A stretch of 64,000 nucleotides of DNA from Epithemia pelagica (lineage: Eukaryota; Bacillariophyta; Bacillariophyceae; Surirellales; Surirellaceae), in NCBI GenBank assembly GCA_946965045.2, contig OX337233.1, positions 2,232,001 to 2,296,000 on the forward strand, read 5' to 3'. The notes beneath the pieces are model-generated. The model had not been told where the DNA came from and made no database searches. It saw only the letters and a program-made list of their open reading frames with translations. This document shows, one piece after another, positions 12,356 to 23,902 of the stretch; positions within the stretch are counted from its first letter, which is position 1; every line of letters begins with the position of its first letter. Made by a program: the position numbers and the translations under genes.

Positions 12356-14880
12356 CTAGGACACCTGCGCCAAAAGTTCTTCAAGCTCTTCCCATTCTTC
12401 CATATATTCTTCGACTTTGGCGGTTATCTCGTCCTTTCGTTTACTCATATCGACAAGCTTTCCAACGTCGTTGCCAACAGTTATCATTTCCTCTTCAATG
12501 GCTGCGACTTGTGCTTCGGCTTCGTTGATCAGTTCTTCCAATTTCATTATCCGTTTGGGAGCGTTGAAGGCTTTCTTGCGAAGTACTGGATCCATTTCTG
12601 GCTGGCTAGCGTCTTGTGATCCCTTTGAAACGGCCGAACCATTGAGTTCTTCCTCCTCTTTGCCAGCACTTTGGTCAGACGATAAGCTTTCGACAAGCCA
12701 ATCAGAATCACGTACGGACCGCTCCTCCAAAGTGCAAGTGCCATCACGAACGGTTGCAATATGGGTGAAGTCAATTTTATCACAAAACGCTCGGTCATGG
12801 GAAATGACAACAATTGCGCCCATGTCGCCACCCCATTCTCCAAGTGCCTCACTGAGAGCTTCGACACACGCCACGTCCAAATGATTGCTGCATTCATCCA
12901 AAAGGTAAAGATTGCTGGGTTTGAGGCTAAACATTGCGAGTGCCACACGAGCCTTTTCGCCTCCACTCAAATCCTTGAGGTATCGGAGTGCCTTTTCACC
13001 CTGCAGTCCTAGCCTCCCCAGTGATCCCCTTGCGTCTTGTTCGGAAACCACAATATCGCCATGTGGGCCCTCACGTGCATGGGCCGTGACAATGTCCACG
13101 GCACGCTTCTCGGGATCAAGTTCCTGTGCCAGATCCTGGGTGAAGACACCGAGTCGAAGTGCTTCGTTTTCCATGCGCTCTCCCGATAACAACGGTAGAG
13201 AACCTCTGAGTGAATGCAGTATGGTAGATTTTCCTAATTACCAAATCAGAAAATCGTGTGTTCGAAAATCAGAATATTCATCCTTTCTGTGCACGATCGA
13301 GCGAGTCTCGGTGTACTTACTAGCTCCATTGGGGCCACTGGTACGATTGATACGAAAACAAGTGAGAGACTGCGATTGAGATACAGCCTTGTCGCAAACA
13401 GTACTTACCGAAATAGAACTTTCATTCCCCGTCGTATTCTCAAGTCAATCTGGTCCACAAGCGGTGTGCCGTCATAGCCCACACAAGCGTCTTTCAATGC
13501 CAACAAGGTCTCCCCCATTGCCTTGGGTGGTTCCGGCAAGACAAGTGAGGGTTGAAATTGCTTGGCCACCAATACATCGGGTGGAGCATCCAAGAGTCCC
13601 TCTCGTTCCATTCGCTCAATTTGTTTGACCCGTGATTGAGCTGCCGAGGCCTTGGTCGCTGATGCACCAAACCGATCCACAAAGGCTTGTAACTTGGCCG
13701 CCTTTTCGGCATTTTTCTCGTAGGCTGCCACTGCGGATTTGGCCCGTTCTTCCTTGAGTTGCAAATACTGCTGATAATTGCACGACTTGTAAATCTGCAA
13801 GCGGCCTCCTCCACCACCAGTGTCTTGTTGCTGTCCCGAAACGACAATTTCAGCAATATGGTCCATGGAATTCAAGAGTTGAGCATCGTGCGTCACCAAG
13901 ACGAGAGCACCCTCTCCCTCATAGTTGGCCAAGAATCGAGCTAACCATTTCTTTGCCGCATCGTCCAAGTGATTGCTTGGTTCATCCAACAAGCAAAGAC
14001 TGCCCATAACAAAAGGAAGAGTGCATATTAGGATATCCTACCACAGGCTTTTCCGAACACTATCCATGTCGAGAGTCTCCAACAAGAATCGTCGCATACC
14101 AACGTACCTTGGTTCGCTCAGCAATACTTTGGCAAAACTGACTCTCATTTGCCATCCACCCGACAACTCGTCACATCTCTTTTCAAAGTCAGTAAATCCA
14201 AGTCCCTTGAGGACAGACGATACCTTTTGCTCCTGTTGGTACCCTCCCAAAGCTTCAAATCGTGTCGTGGCCTTTTCCAAGGCATTCAAATCTCCACTAT
14301 TGGCCGCCTCTTCCATGGCTCTGCGTGCGTGATCAATAGCTTTCATACCGGATGCAGCTTCTTCGTAAATGGTACAATTGCTTCCTGCCACGGCTGTTTG
14401 TTGCAAGTATCCCAATTGATTGGCCGCCTTGGTACCCATGGCCACTTTGCCATCATAGGGAATTTGTCCCACAATGGCTTTTAATAAGGTGGATTTTCCA
14501 GCGCCATTGGCACCGACCAATGCCCATTTGGTACGCGGTTCGATTCTCCAATCAATGTCGCGTAAGATTTGCGATGGTCCTCGGTAGACCGTGACACCCT
14601 CCAACAACAAGGCGGCACCACGGGTTTCATCTCGTCCACTACTGCTCTGGAAAAGTTGATGCAAGGGGACTGATTCTTCTTGTCGTTGTTGTATGTCATT
14701 TCGTATAAAACAGTCTCTGTTTCGTTGGTCGTGGTAGTAAGGACGACGGCGACGACCAATCGGCAGTCCTACGGACGGCTTTTGTCGAAGAAATGAAAAA
14801 GCACCAGAAGTGGAATCTTCCCTCCACAAAGCAAACACGAGGACTATCAGGAAGTAGCGAGACCCACTGGAGGATCCCAT
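12356..14880 (-). CDS. ABC-F family ATPase, predicted plastid
   Basis: Four exons (14880-14108, 13999-13409, 13337-13321, 13233-12356) join to 752 residues; the third is 17 bases. The N terminus is a signal peptide-like segment followed by TSGAF, a diatom plastid-cleavage motif. The first ATPase domain has GANGAGKST, LSGGWQMR and LLDEPSNHLD. A charged linker follows, then a second domain with LSGGEKAR and LLDECSNHLD. With no transmembrane spans, two linked domains and a C-terminal coiled-coil, it fits ABC-F proteins (Uup/EttA/ABCF), which act at the ribosome E site. A role in plastid translation is inferred. With canonical splicing the second Walker A reads GPNGARKST, Arg replacing the third Gly. 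It is divergent from the Sgf11 gene. Confidence 0.85.
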
Positions 14881-15183
14881 TTCGAAACGTAGAGAAAGAA
14901 CAATGCCTCGGTCAAGTCAAAGGCATCACCTGGACAAGAGCATCGGGATTCTTTGGGGACCGCCATGATGGATGGATGAGATGGAGACAAGATGCCAAAA
15001 TCTGACATCAGAGAAATCAGTCACACATTGTCGCTGTTAGATCGCTTCTTAGTCGCTCAAAGGGGTTGCTATTGCCATGTGCCGACAAATCGGACAACAG
15101 CCGTCCATGTCTAGAAAGACAAAGGGAATCATTCCTTCGAGCAATCCAGGAGGACCCTACGACGATCGCAACAATAACATTGA
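14881..15183. promoter_or_regulatory. Divergent promoter region, ABC-F / Sgf11
   Basis: These 303 bases separate divergent start codons. A forward open frame from 15077 overlaps the Sgf11 start in another frame and is probably not translated. Confidence 0.35.
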
Positions 15184-15927
15184 ATGGAAAGCACCACAGC
15201 CTCATCAAACCCCCTCCAAGGCAATAAGGACCAACGGAACAACCACCAAGCCCCTGCAGCCGCATCCTCATCCTCCATAATGTCGTCATCATGGGACGAA
15301 GAACGTCGAAAGTTGTATGGAATTTATGACAGCACGGAACAGATGCATCAAGAAATGGATCGATATGGTGTCGTGCGAGTTTCTCCACAAGATTTGTACT
15401 TGCATGTGGAGCCATTGTCCACCATCCATCCACAGGAGGAGGGTGCCATGGCTTCCGAAACAACGACGACGTTCTCCAGGGCGAATGGCTGGTCGTCACA
15501 TTCACCCACGCGTTCTTCGGTTGCGATTCCAGCGGACGGATCTAGTAGTAGTACACCATCAGCAACAACCACGGCAACGGGAAGTTTGGTATCGGTGGGT
15601 GGCCGAGGCAAGGATATCTGGGGCAATTATCCAGCCAAGGAGCCCAAAGATTTGATGATTGCCTGTCCCATTTGTCAGCGAATGGTCCAAGTAGCTCGCT
15701 TTGCGCCTCATTTGGATAAGTGCATGGGATTGGGCAACACAACGCGGGGTGCGGCATCCTCCTCGTTGCCTCTAATGAACGTGTCGTCCTCACAAGGAGC
15801 CTATCAAAGAAGCAACAACATTTCACTGGGAACAACATCCAATCCAGGAGGAAGAAATAACGGTGGGTCAATGAACGGAGTTGGATCTTCCTCTGGCACC
15901 ACACCAGGAATGAGAACCATGGGTTGA
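15184..15927 (+). CDS. SGF11: Sgf11/ATXN7L3-type zinc-finger protein (SAGA deubiquitinase module)
   Basis: A single exon encodes 247 residues from the ATG at 15184; an in-frame ATG at 15280 is an alternative start. The diagnostic Sgf11 zinc finger is CPICQRMVQVARFAPHLDKC (Cys161, Cys164, His176, Cys180). Arg and Phe of RFAPHL are the residues that in yeast Sgf11 face the H2A/H2B acidic patch. A short charged helix near residues 36-62 fits the segment that threads through Ubp8, Sus1 and Sgf73. Linkers are Ser/Thr-rich. The known role is to anchor and activate the H2B deubiquitinase of the SAGA coactivator in the nucleus. Confidence 0.85.
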   Translation: MESTTASSNPLQGNKDQRNNHQAPAAASSSSIMSSSWDEERRKLYGIYDSTEQMHQEMDRYGVVRVSPQDLYLHVEPLSTIHPQEEGAMASETTTTFSRANGWSSHSPTRSSVAIPADGSSSSTPSATTTATGSLVSVGGRGKDIWGNYPAKEPKDLMIACPICQRMVQVARFAPHLDKCMGLGNTTRGAASSSLPLMNVSSSQGAYQRSNNISLGTTSNPGGRNNGGSMNGVGSSSGTTPGMRTMG

Positions 15928-16468
15928 ACCAACCAGCCAACCAAGAGTCAAAAGACATGTTGGTTCTGCTTTGCACTTGTTTTCTTCTCTCGTGCTTTCC
16001 AACTCACATGTTGTGTGATGAAAGTGTGTCGTCTGTTGCATGAAGATCTAGGGACACTCGTTGTGTAGTGACCTCTGTCGTCGTCGTCACTTTCTCGTCG
16101 TGGATAGCCTTGCTGTTTCGCATCCATGGGGGCTTGTACAAAACAGCAAAATGGAATAAGAAGCTAAAGAAAGGACATGGTAATGAATGTAGTTATGCTA
16201 TGCTGGAACGCAATGCATCTTTGGGTTTGCTGTTTTGGAATCGTACTGTGTACTGTCGTTTCCATTCACCGCATCTATAGGGTTTGACTCCATACGAGTC
16301 CACAGAACAAATGCAAAACGGCGATTCGTCGTCACAACATTGTGGCGGTATCTGGTGGGGCATGAGCATTCCCTCCTTAGATATAGAGCAGCTTAGAAAA
16401 ATCCTCCGAGGGGTCGCCCCTATCAACCGGTAAACACCATGGCAGATGCCTTTCTTGTACATTCTCAC
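15928..16468. other. Convergent 3' intergenic region
   Basis: These 541 bases lie between the ends of two converging genes. Short open frames are present, but no conserved product or repeat is recognised. Confidence 0.4.
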
Positions 16469-17933
16469 TCAAAACCGAATCTCGGCTTGTTCCAAGAGCT
16501 CCAACTGTTTGGCGCGCCCTGCCTTGGACGCTTCGTAGTTGTCGTTCTTGTGACTACTACCATTGTTATAGACGGTTTGGGGAAGGTAGGGTTCCCAGGT
16601 GGGATGGACTTGACGAGGGAGCATGCGACTGGCCTTGATGGCCAATTCGTACTGGGTCGGAATTCGTGGGGGTGCCCGTAACTTCATGCCCCATTTGGAT
16701 CGAATCTCGTCCAACCCCAAGGACCCCTTTTTTCCATTGCACCCGGTACAACTGGTGACGGCATTTTCCCAATTCAAATGTCCGCCACGACATCTCGGCA
16801 CCACATGATCCAATGTCAAATCACGAGTGTGAAACACTTGGTTGCAATACTGACATTGATATTCCTGCACAACACGCGCACACACAAAGCGATTGGTACA
16901 GACACACACATGTTTGAGAGGTGTCGTTGGATCGAACCAGAATCTTGCAGTCCACCACAACTTACATCGCGCAAAAATACATTGCGTTTGGTAAAGGCTG
17001 GTTTGTGATGATGGTATTGAGGGCTGACATAGTCGGTCAGGGCAATCACGGAAGGCAAGGGTACACGGAGAGAAGCGGCTCGAATCACCACGTCGGGATA
17101 GACATCCACAACAGTCACCTTGCCATTAAAGACGGCCTTGACCGATTCCTGCCAATGCCATATACTCAAGGGTAAATATGAGAGGGGCTGATAGTCGGCA
17201 TTCAACACCAATGCTGGGTGCCTGTCCAAATTACGAATGACACTTTGGTGCTCTTCTTTGGGAGGTGATTCCTCTTGTTCTCCTTCTTCTTCTTCTTCTC
17301 CATGCTTTGCCCTATCCGACAACGATGACGGTGGTCCATACGTGTGATCAAATCGAGTTCGTTTCCGTTCAAAACCTCGCAACCTCCCACCTGGACCGTG
17401 AATGTATTCATGCGAGACATGTTCCGCCAATTCTTCCAGGGACAAGGGAACTCCTCGTTTGGCGGCGTCCTTGTTGTGTCGATGAGATGACGCAGCAGCA
17501 GCAGCACCACCTAGTTTGCGAGGAACGGATGATTTCAGTTTGGCCTTGCGTTTCCGAACCGACGATCCCGAGGACGATGAGGGAGAAGCATACAGCTCCC
17601 ATGGAACATTCTTGACCAATGACCGACCTTTCCAAAGCAAAAGAACAATGTGAGAGAAAGTGAACTGTCAATGACCAAGCACAAGATATTGTCAATTGTC
17701 AACAACACCGACAAGAAAAGTGACGACGACACCTGGAGAACAAACCATCACCTACCATAAGAGGAATGAGAAGAGTAATGGGCCCTTGAATGTCTGTCCA
17801 CTGTCAATGGTGAAACCCTGGAGATCTGAAACGTAAAAGCCAAGCAACCAAAGCCGATGCTGCAAAAGAATGCCAGTACGGTGGCGATGCAGACCAAAGC
17901 TCGTTGGTCAAACCGAATCTGCAGCATGACCAT
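16469..17933 (-). CDS. HNH endonuclease-family protein, predicted plastid
   Basis: Three exons (17933-17756, 17627-16966, 16864-16469) join in phase to 411 residues. The first exon encodes a signal peptide (LVCIATVLAFFCSIGFG) ending in CLAF, a plastid-cleavage-like motif. After a basic Ser-rich linker comes the bacterial/cyanobacterial HNH module: VLNADYQPLSYLPLS, a VKAVFNGKVTVVDVY segment, RVPLPSVIAL and NVFLRD. The HNH fold follows, with Cys284/Cys287, LDHVVPR (His300), NWENAV and CTGCN (Cys319/Cys322/Asn323). Close relatives are common in cyanobacteria and plant plastids, but their substrate is not established. Nicking or repair of plastid DNA, or RNA binding, are possibilities only. Its 5' region holds a 75-bp tandem repeat. 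Confidence 0.85.
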
Positions 17934-18751
17934 CTTGGTCTCGTCTTCTTCCTCTTTAGGCTCGACAGCAACTTGTTGGAACTTGTTGGCACCCCCTTGT
18001 GCACAGTTTTCGAATTTCCAAGGCAAGCAATGACCAAACCGAAACAAGAACGAAGGTGCAAATCCACGTGCCAAACTACGAGAACGAATCTTCAAAAGAA
18101 TCTGTTCGCTGGAGCCCACAAAACGCCAATGACAACCAAAGTCCAAAAGTGGAGACCGGACCAGACCAATTGAAATCTGTTCGCTGGAGCCCACAAAACG
18201 CCAATGACAACCAAAGTCCAAAAGTGGAGACCGGACCAGACCAATTGATATCAAGCGTTGATCTTCAAAAGAGTAGATCAAAGTGCTTGCGGCGAGGAAA
18301 GAGGTGTTGAGATACTTTGGAGGAGCACAATGGACAAGTTTGTTCTGTTTCTCTCGTTGTCTCGTTTCTCGTTGCCAATGGAAGAAAGAAGCAAGAAAGA
18401 GGCCAAAACGAAAAGAACGAGATTTTGCGGGGTGGAGTTGATTCTGTTTCCCAGCGGTTGAAGCCTTTGTGTACATGGTTGAATTCTTCACATGATGTGT
18501 CTCGAAGCACTGCCAGATGGCAGCACGTTTGGAGTCGCAGATCAGAACTCCAGATGGATGACATCGCTGACGTGTCCCAATGAAGTCGCGCAGGAGAATT
18601 TTCGCGACCCAGTTTTGCGTTTCCTCTCTATGTCTATGACGTCATAGGACGTGAACGCTGAGAAGTGTAGTCGTCATTCGACTGCGCCGAGTTTTGTCTT
18701 GGGCCAACCATCACCTACAGAATCCAGTTGTCTTCTTCGAAAGGTTCGACG
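17934..18751. promoter_or_regulatory. Divergent promoter region, HNH protein / glutaredoxin
   Basis: These 818 bases separate two divergent plastid-protein genes. A reverse frame stays open across much of it (to 18491), but it is low quality, partly because of a tandem repeat, and is judged untranslated leader. Confidence 0.4.
18099..18248. repeat. Tandem repeat, 2 x 75 bp
   Basis: Two essentially perfect copies (18099-18173 and 18174-18248) start with AATCTGTTCGCTGGAGCCC. The length is a multiple of three, which keeps the spurious reverse frame open. Confidence 0.9.
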
Positions 18752-19636
18752 ATGATTTCCTCCACGCTCTTTCTTTTGGTTGCTTCCCCGTTGGCCACAT
18801 TGGCCTTCCAAACTCATCAGGTCATTGACTGCCGCTCACCTTCCTTGTCCCTGCAATCGACGATTAGTGAGTCGGCAGCCATTGCGGATCAACCGGCACG
18901 TGTCATTCCCGAATCCCTCCCCACCCTGTATGTGTATGATCATTGTCCCTTTTGTGTGCGTGCTCGCATGGCCTTGGGACTCAAGAATATCAAACACAAC
19001 GTTTACTTTATGGCCAATGACGACGTAGAAACACCCACCAAGTTGGTTGGAAAGAAGATTGCTCCCATTTTGCAATGGGAAGACGTGACCATGGCGGAAT
19101 CTTTGGATATTGTGGATTTGATGGACAAGGATGAACGTTTGGGACCTACCGGTATCATCGCCCCCTTTACGGATCGTCAGCACGAACTCAAGTCCTGGCA
19201 AAAGGGCGTCCAAAACTTGTTGCGCAACTTGCAACGTCCTCGTTACGTCGCCACGGGCCTCTTGCCCGAATTTCAACAGTTGGACGGTCGCCAGGCCTTT
19301 ATCAAAAACCATGCCTTGCCCAAATACTCCAAGGAAGATTGGAAGGCCATGCCCTTTGAGGAACAAAAGCGCGAGTACGAAGATTGCTTGGCACGACCGG
19401 ACGTTATGGCCGATGTTCAAGAATTGAACAAGCAATTGCTCGTGTTGAATGACTTGATCTACTCCCCTCAACATTGTTCCGAAGGAGGCCTTTCGTACGA
19501 CGACATTGACTTGTTTGCTCGCCTCCGGTCTATTACTATTGTCAAGGGAGTGCAATGGCCGGAGAAACTTCGAGCCTACATGGACTACATGTCGGAACGC
19601 GCCGATATTCCCCTCTACGATCAAATGGCTTTGTAA
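18752..19636 (+). CDS. Glutaredoxin 2 (GrxB)-type protein, predicted plastid
   Basis: A single exon encodes 294 residues. The frame begins upstream at a TTG, so the ATG at 18752 is used. A hydrophobic signal segment ends in TLAF, a diatom plastid-cleavage pattern. The mature part opens with LYVYDHCPFCVRARMAL (active site Cys65-Pro-Phe-Cys68), then GKKIAPIL and AESLDIVDLMD, the thioredoxin-fold glutathione site, and an all-helical GST-like C-terminal domain. That matches bacterial Grx2, a long glutaredoxin with dithiol active site. It should reduce protein disulfides or mixed disulfides using glutathione in the plastid stroma. The length beyond the transit sequence agrees with the roughly 215 residues of GrxB plus a modest insertion. 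Confidence 0.85.
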   Translation: MISSTLFLLVASPLATLAFQTHQVIDCRSPSLSLQSTISESAAIADQPARVIPESLPTLYVYDHCPFCVRARMALGLKNIKHNVYFMANDDVETPTKLVGKKIAPILQWEDVTMAESLDIVDLMDKDERLGPTGIIAPFTDRQHELKSWQKGVQNLLRNLQRPRYVATGLLPEFQQLDGRQAFIKNHALPKYSKEDWKAMPFEEQKREYEDCLARPDVMADVQELNKQLLVLNDLIYSPQHCSEGGLSYDDIDLFARLRSITIVKGVQWPEKLRAYMDYMSERADIPLYDQMAL

Positions 19637-20160
19637 GATTGGCTGCAAACAAGATTGCGGATACGTATGCGATTTAAGGATATAACGAATACCCTCCTTA
19701 TCACTTTGTGCAATCATACCAAAGCATGAGCGTAGCCGAGACAATTCTTCGGCCGATAGACGCGGCTTGATCTCCCAATTCTAGAAATTCGCACTTTGGT
19801 GGCAAGGGCGATCTTCGGATTTGGGGCGAGTGGGTGTATGAATAAAAAAGACAGACACACGGACACAGATCTGTCTCGTTTTCACAGAACAATCCATCAA
19901 TCGTCGTCATCGACTCAGCGTGGTCTCATACGACGGTTGTATACTATACGAGATTGACAAAGAAATAGAACCGAACAACAACCATGAATGGTGACGGATG
20001 GTGAACTCATTGGTGCTCCCATTCCAACATATGATAAAAAACAAGATACATAGCAATCCCAAATTTGTGTTTCGATAATATAGTTCAAATTACAGTTTAT
20101 CATGCGGTGATGTATCTTTCGTGTGCGTCGTCGTCGTCGTCATGATGTCGGGCATCGCGC
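19637..20160. other. Convergent 3' region
   Basis: These 524 bases lie between two converging genes. No gene or repeat is recognised. Confidence 0.4.
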
Positions 20161-21596
20161 TTATTTCTCGTTAAGGGCGGCAACACCTGGAAGGACCTTT
20201 CCTTCCAAAAGTTCCAAAGAGGCACCTCCTCCCGTGGAGATGTGGGACATGTCACCAGCGCGTCCAGACAATTCAGTAGCAGCGACAGAGTCACCTCCAC
20301 CAATGATGGTGATGGCACCCTTGTCCTTACTCAAGTCGGCCAAGATGTCGACAATTCCGAAAGTTCCCTTGGAGAACTTCTCGAATTCAAAGACACCCAT
20401 GGGTCCGTTCATGATAACAGTCTTGCAGTCCGACAAGAATTCCTTTTGTTCCTCGGTGGACTTGGGGCCGTTGTCCAATCCCATCCATCCTTCAGGGATG
20501 GCATCGGAAGAAACAATTTGGGTGTCGGCTTCCTTGTCGAACTTGTCGGCGACAACAATATCGGAAGGAAGAAGGATTTCCTTGCCGAGTTCTTCGGCCT
20601 TGGCCATGACTTCCTTGGCGGTGTCGACAAAGTCTTCTTCAACGAGGGAAGTACCAACTTCAAGTCCCTTGGCCTTGAGGAAAGTGAAAACCATACCTCC
20701 ACCAATGACAATCTTGTCGCACTTGTCAAGGAGGGCGTTGAGAACGGTGATCTTGGAGGAGACCTTGGATCCACCGACAATGGCGGCCATGGGCTTTTCT
20801 CCGTTGGAGACGGCTCCGTCAAGGTATTCCAATTCCTTGGCAAGCAAGTATCCAGAGACAGAGGGCTGGAGGAACTTGGTCACACCTTCGGTGGAGGCAT
20901 GAGCACGGTGGGCAGTTCCGAAGGCATCGTTGACGTAAAGGTCGAAGGGGGCGGCCAACTTTTCAACGAAGGATTCTTCGTTCTTTTCTTCTTCCTTGTA
21001 GAATCGGGTGTTTTCAAGGAGAAGGACATCACCTTCGGCGGCACCGTCAACCAAGGCAGCGACTTCGTCACCAATGCAGTCAGGGGCAAGCTTGACTTCT
21101 TGTCCCAAAAGTTCGCCGAGGCGTTCGGCGCAAGGGCCCAAGGAGAACTTGTCTTCCGGTCCCTCCTTAGGGCGACCCAAGTGGGAGCAGACGGAGACGA
21201 TGGCACCCTTTCCCTTCAAGTATTCGATGGTGGGGACAGAGGAGCGGATACGAGTGTCATCGGTGATGGTCTTTCCGTCAAGGGGAACGTTGAGGTCGCA
21301 TCGGATGAGAACCTTCTTTCCCTTGAGTTCGTCGTCGGCGAGGTCCTCAATGGACTTCTTGGCATCAAGCTCGACAACAGAAGGGGCGGCGAAAGAGCGG
21401 ACACCGAAAGTGGCTGTCAACATAAAATGAGAACCATTGTCAGAACAAAGATACAACCACTGTTACTCGTCGAAACTGGATCCGTCGTCGAAATCCAATG
21501 ACACGGTCATGAATGGACAAACTTACCGGTAGGGGCGAAGGCCGAAGTGGTGGCGCAAGTGGCGAAAAGGGCAAGGACGGTGGTGGAGAACTTCAT
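20161..21596 (-). CDS. PGK: Phosphoglycerate kinase, plastid isoform
   Basis: Two exons (21596-21527, 21413-20161) join in phase 1 to 440 residues. The first exon encodes a signal peptide ending in the textbook motif TSAFAPT. PGK motifs follow in order: [68 protein letters not shown] and the catalytic-loop Gly tract [16 protein letters not shown]. It transfers phosphate between ATP and 3-phosphoglycerate; in the plastid it runs in the Calvin cycle direction. Codon use is strongly biased (GTC, AAG, TTC, GGT/GGA), as in highly expressed genes, which also leaves a long open frame on the opposite strand. The intron separates the targeting exon from the enzyme. Confidence 0.97.
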
Positions 21597-23902
21597 GGTG
21601 TCGGATCGATGTGTATTCAAAAAGTCTTGCGACCAATATTATGACACTGTTGCTCGTTCGTCGTTAGATTCATGTGTCGACTACTTGGACGCAAGTTTTA
21701 TCGTCGATAAGAATGAGGTCCGCGACAAACGTCAGTTGCAACACGTAATCGACCACAGCATAAACTCTGGCGTGTAGAAAAGAAGATATACTGTTTCGGG
21801 TATTTCGTATCTTTTCCAGACACCGAAAGAGTTTCAAACGGGGGACGAAAGCGACAGCCCCTCGCCCGTCACGCGTCAGGGCCCGGGAAAAGGAATGCAA
21901 TTGCATGGGAACACTCTCAAGCTTTCGGAACTGACTATAACCAACAATAAAGTAAAAAAAAGGAAGGAATGAGCGCTGGAAATTATTCTATCTCGTACGG
22001 TAAGCTACTCCTAGAGCTACCGTAGAGAGCAACACGCATGCTTGGAACTGGAACTGGAGTGCTTCTAGGTCCGTGCTACTCCTTCACCGTGATGTATCCA
22101 ATTATCCAAATAACCAGCGGACACATTCTACTCCAATTCGTTCCCGTCTAGAGTCTACCTAGAGAATTTAAAGGAGTATGATTAGATCACCAGCAAGGGA
22201 AATGGTCGCATACAAAGGGAAGGAAGTTGAGCAAGAATGGAAGATGACTACAATATCTCTCTGATAGCAGGCATCTTGCTGTGGACCTGGCCCTCTTCGG
22301 CCTTGCCTGGGGAAAAGGGTTTACGGTAACCTTTTGTGAAGCACTCCTTTTACGGGTAGAAGCAAGTAGGAGTAAGGCTATCTCCACCCGAGCGCCGCTA
22401 TGCTGACGTATTGGGGCTTTCTGATTGGCCTCGCTATCCGGATAGCGGATTAGCGGAGCCAAAGGGAAATAAACTCCACGATCTCCGTTAAAAGAACGCC
22501 GCTATCTCGCGTTGCGCGTACGCATTGCGCATATGCCCTCTCTTGTTTCGGTTAAAAAGGGGTGCGACCGCGGAAGTTGCGGAATTCAAACAAGACAATC
22601 AACGAGAGCACAAAGCATAAAAGGACTCGTTGTTCTCCCTCTTCATTGTTGACTGTCATGGTGAATCATGTTGTTGTTCATGGCCAATGTAGATGTAGGT
22701 TGTAGGTTGTAGGTTGTAGATTGCAGTCCAATCTTCCTATTCCTGTCCGATTTCCGACTGATTGTCTGATAATTGATAATCAAACTCATCAATAGTTTGA
22801 ATGATGCATTTGTTTGATTGTTGCATTCCTTCCGATCCATGATCCTCGAATCATCTTGCTGTGCATGGTTCTTGTCCCATTGTAGGAAGTAGGGAACACA
22901 ACAATGGAAAAAGAGATGGCAAGCGATCGTCACAATCAATACGTGCCATTGCCATGTTTTCGACACGAGACACGAGAGATTCAAAGTTTCACTGTTGGCA
23001 GCAGACGTTAATTTATTAACGCCGACGGTTATATTTTGCTCCGCTATCCGCTATTTTCCCCGCTATTCGGGGCCCTAAATAGCGGCAAAAATAGAAATAG
23101 CGGAAAGCGGAGCTGTTTAGCGGTTAGAGGAGATGGTGGAGTTCGATAGCGGTTTTTGGGCCTTTAGCGGGCCCAGGTGGAGATAGCCTAACCATCATGG
23201 GGAGAAGAGATCTGTGATCTGCGGGTAGTCTACAGTCTACAATAGGTAGTTGGTGGGTGGGGGGACGATTCCATTCCCGTGAGCGTGTTAGTCATGCCAA
23301 ATGCCAGACGTGTGTGAGTGTGACAGAAGTGACAGAATGTGGCACGCCGGTACTGCCACGTGCTCGCCAAACCTACTCATGGTGCGACATGCGATACGAT
23401 GACTATAGGGTATTGTGTACATGAAGAGGAGGTGACGAGAAAGGAAGAGAAGGAAAGGCAGACTGTCCGACTTTCTGCCCGGTCGCCGAACGAAGCCCAT
23501 GTAACTTTTGGGGCAACAAAGCAAGCTCTAAAATAAAATTGAAAGCGCAAACGAACCCAACCTAGCAAAAGAGTCTTTGTGATTTGAAGTGACTACCTAC
23601 CCTTACACAAAGTCACTGACGACGGAATCCTGGAGCATTGGTTCCCCTCGAAGTGCATTCAAGCTTCCTTGAACAAAGTTGACGGTGGAGTAGGGCATCT
23701 TTGTTCGGACTTCGGACCACAATTTGGATTTGCGCGAAAAAGCATCATTATAGCTCATTCCGGCGAAAAGGCCATCGAGTCTTGCTTTTTATTTTTGAAT
23801 ACGGTGGCGCCGGTACCAAGTCCCACCCTATTTCGCAGGCAAACGAAAAGACAACGACAAGACTTGCCAACCTAGCAGGTTTCCACACGATTGCATTTTT
23901 AT
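21597..23902. other. Large intergenic region containing a MITE-like element
   Basis: These 2.3 kb between PGK and the DUF1336 gene hold no convincing coding region. The element at 22376-23188 accounts for the middle. GTAGGTT-type short repeats lie near 22695-22720. Sequence just above 21596 presumably holds the strong PGK promoter. Confidence 0.5.
22376..23188. mobile_element. MITE-like element with PIF/Harbinger-type ends
   Basis: The 813-bp segment starts GGCTATCTCCACC and ends with its exact inverse, GGTGGAGATAGCC. The inverted similarity extends imperfectly for about 12 more bases. It is flanked on both sides by TAA (22373-22375 and 23189-23191), the three-base TWA target duplication typical of PIF/Harbinger transposons. 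Subterminal CCGCTAT/ATAGCGG motifs recur inside. No transposase frame is present, so it is a non-autonomous derivative. Family assignment rests on ends and target site only. Confidence 0.75.

Noticed and set aside
20242-21501. 419-residue forward open frame opposite PGK
   Set aside because: It is the antisense shadow of a highly codon-biased gene; its Gly/Val/Asp-rich product has no domain, and PGK on the reverse strand is unambiguous.
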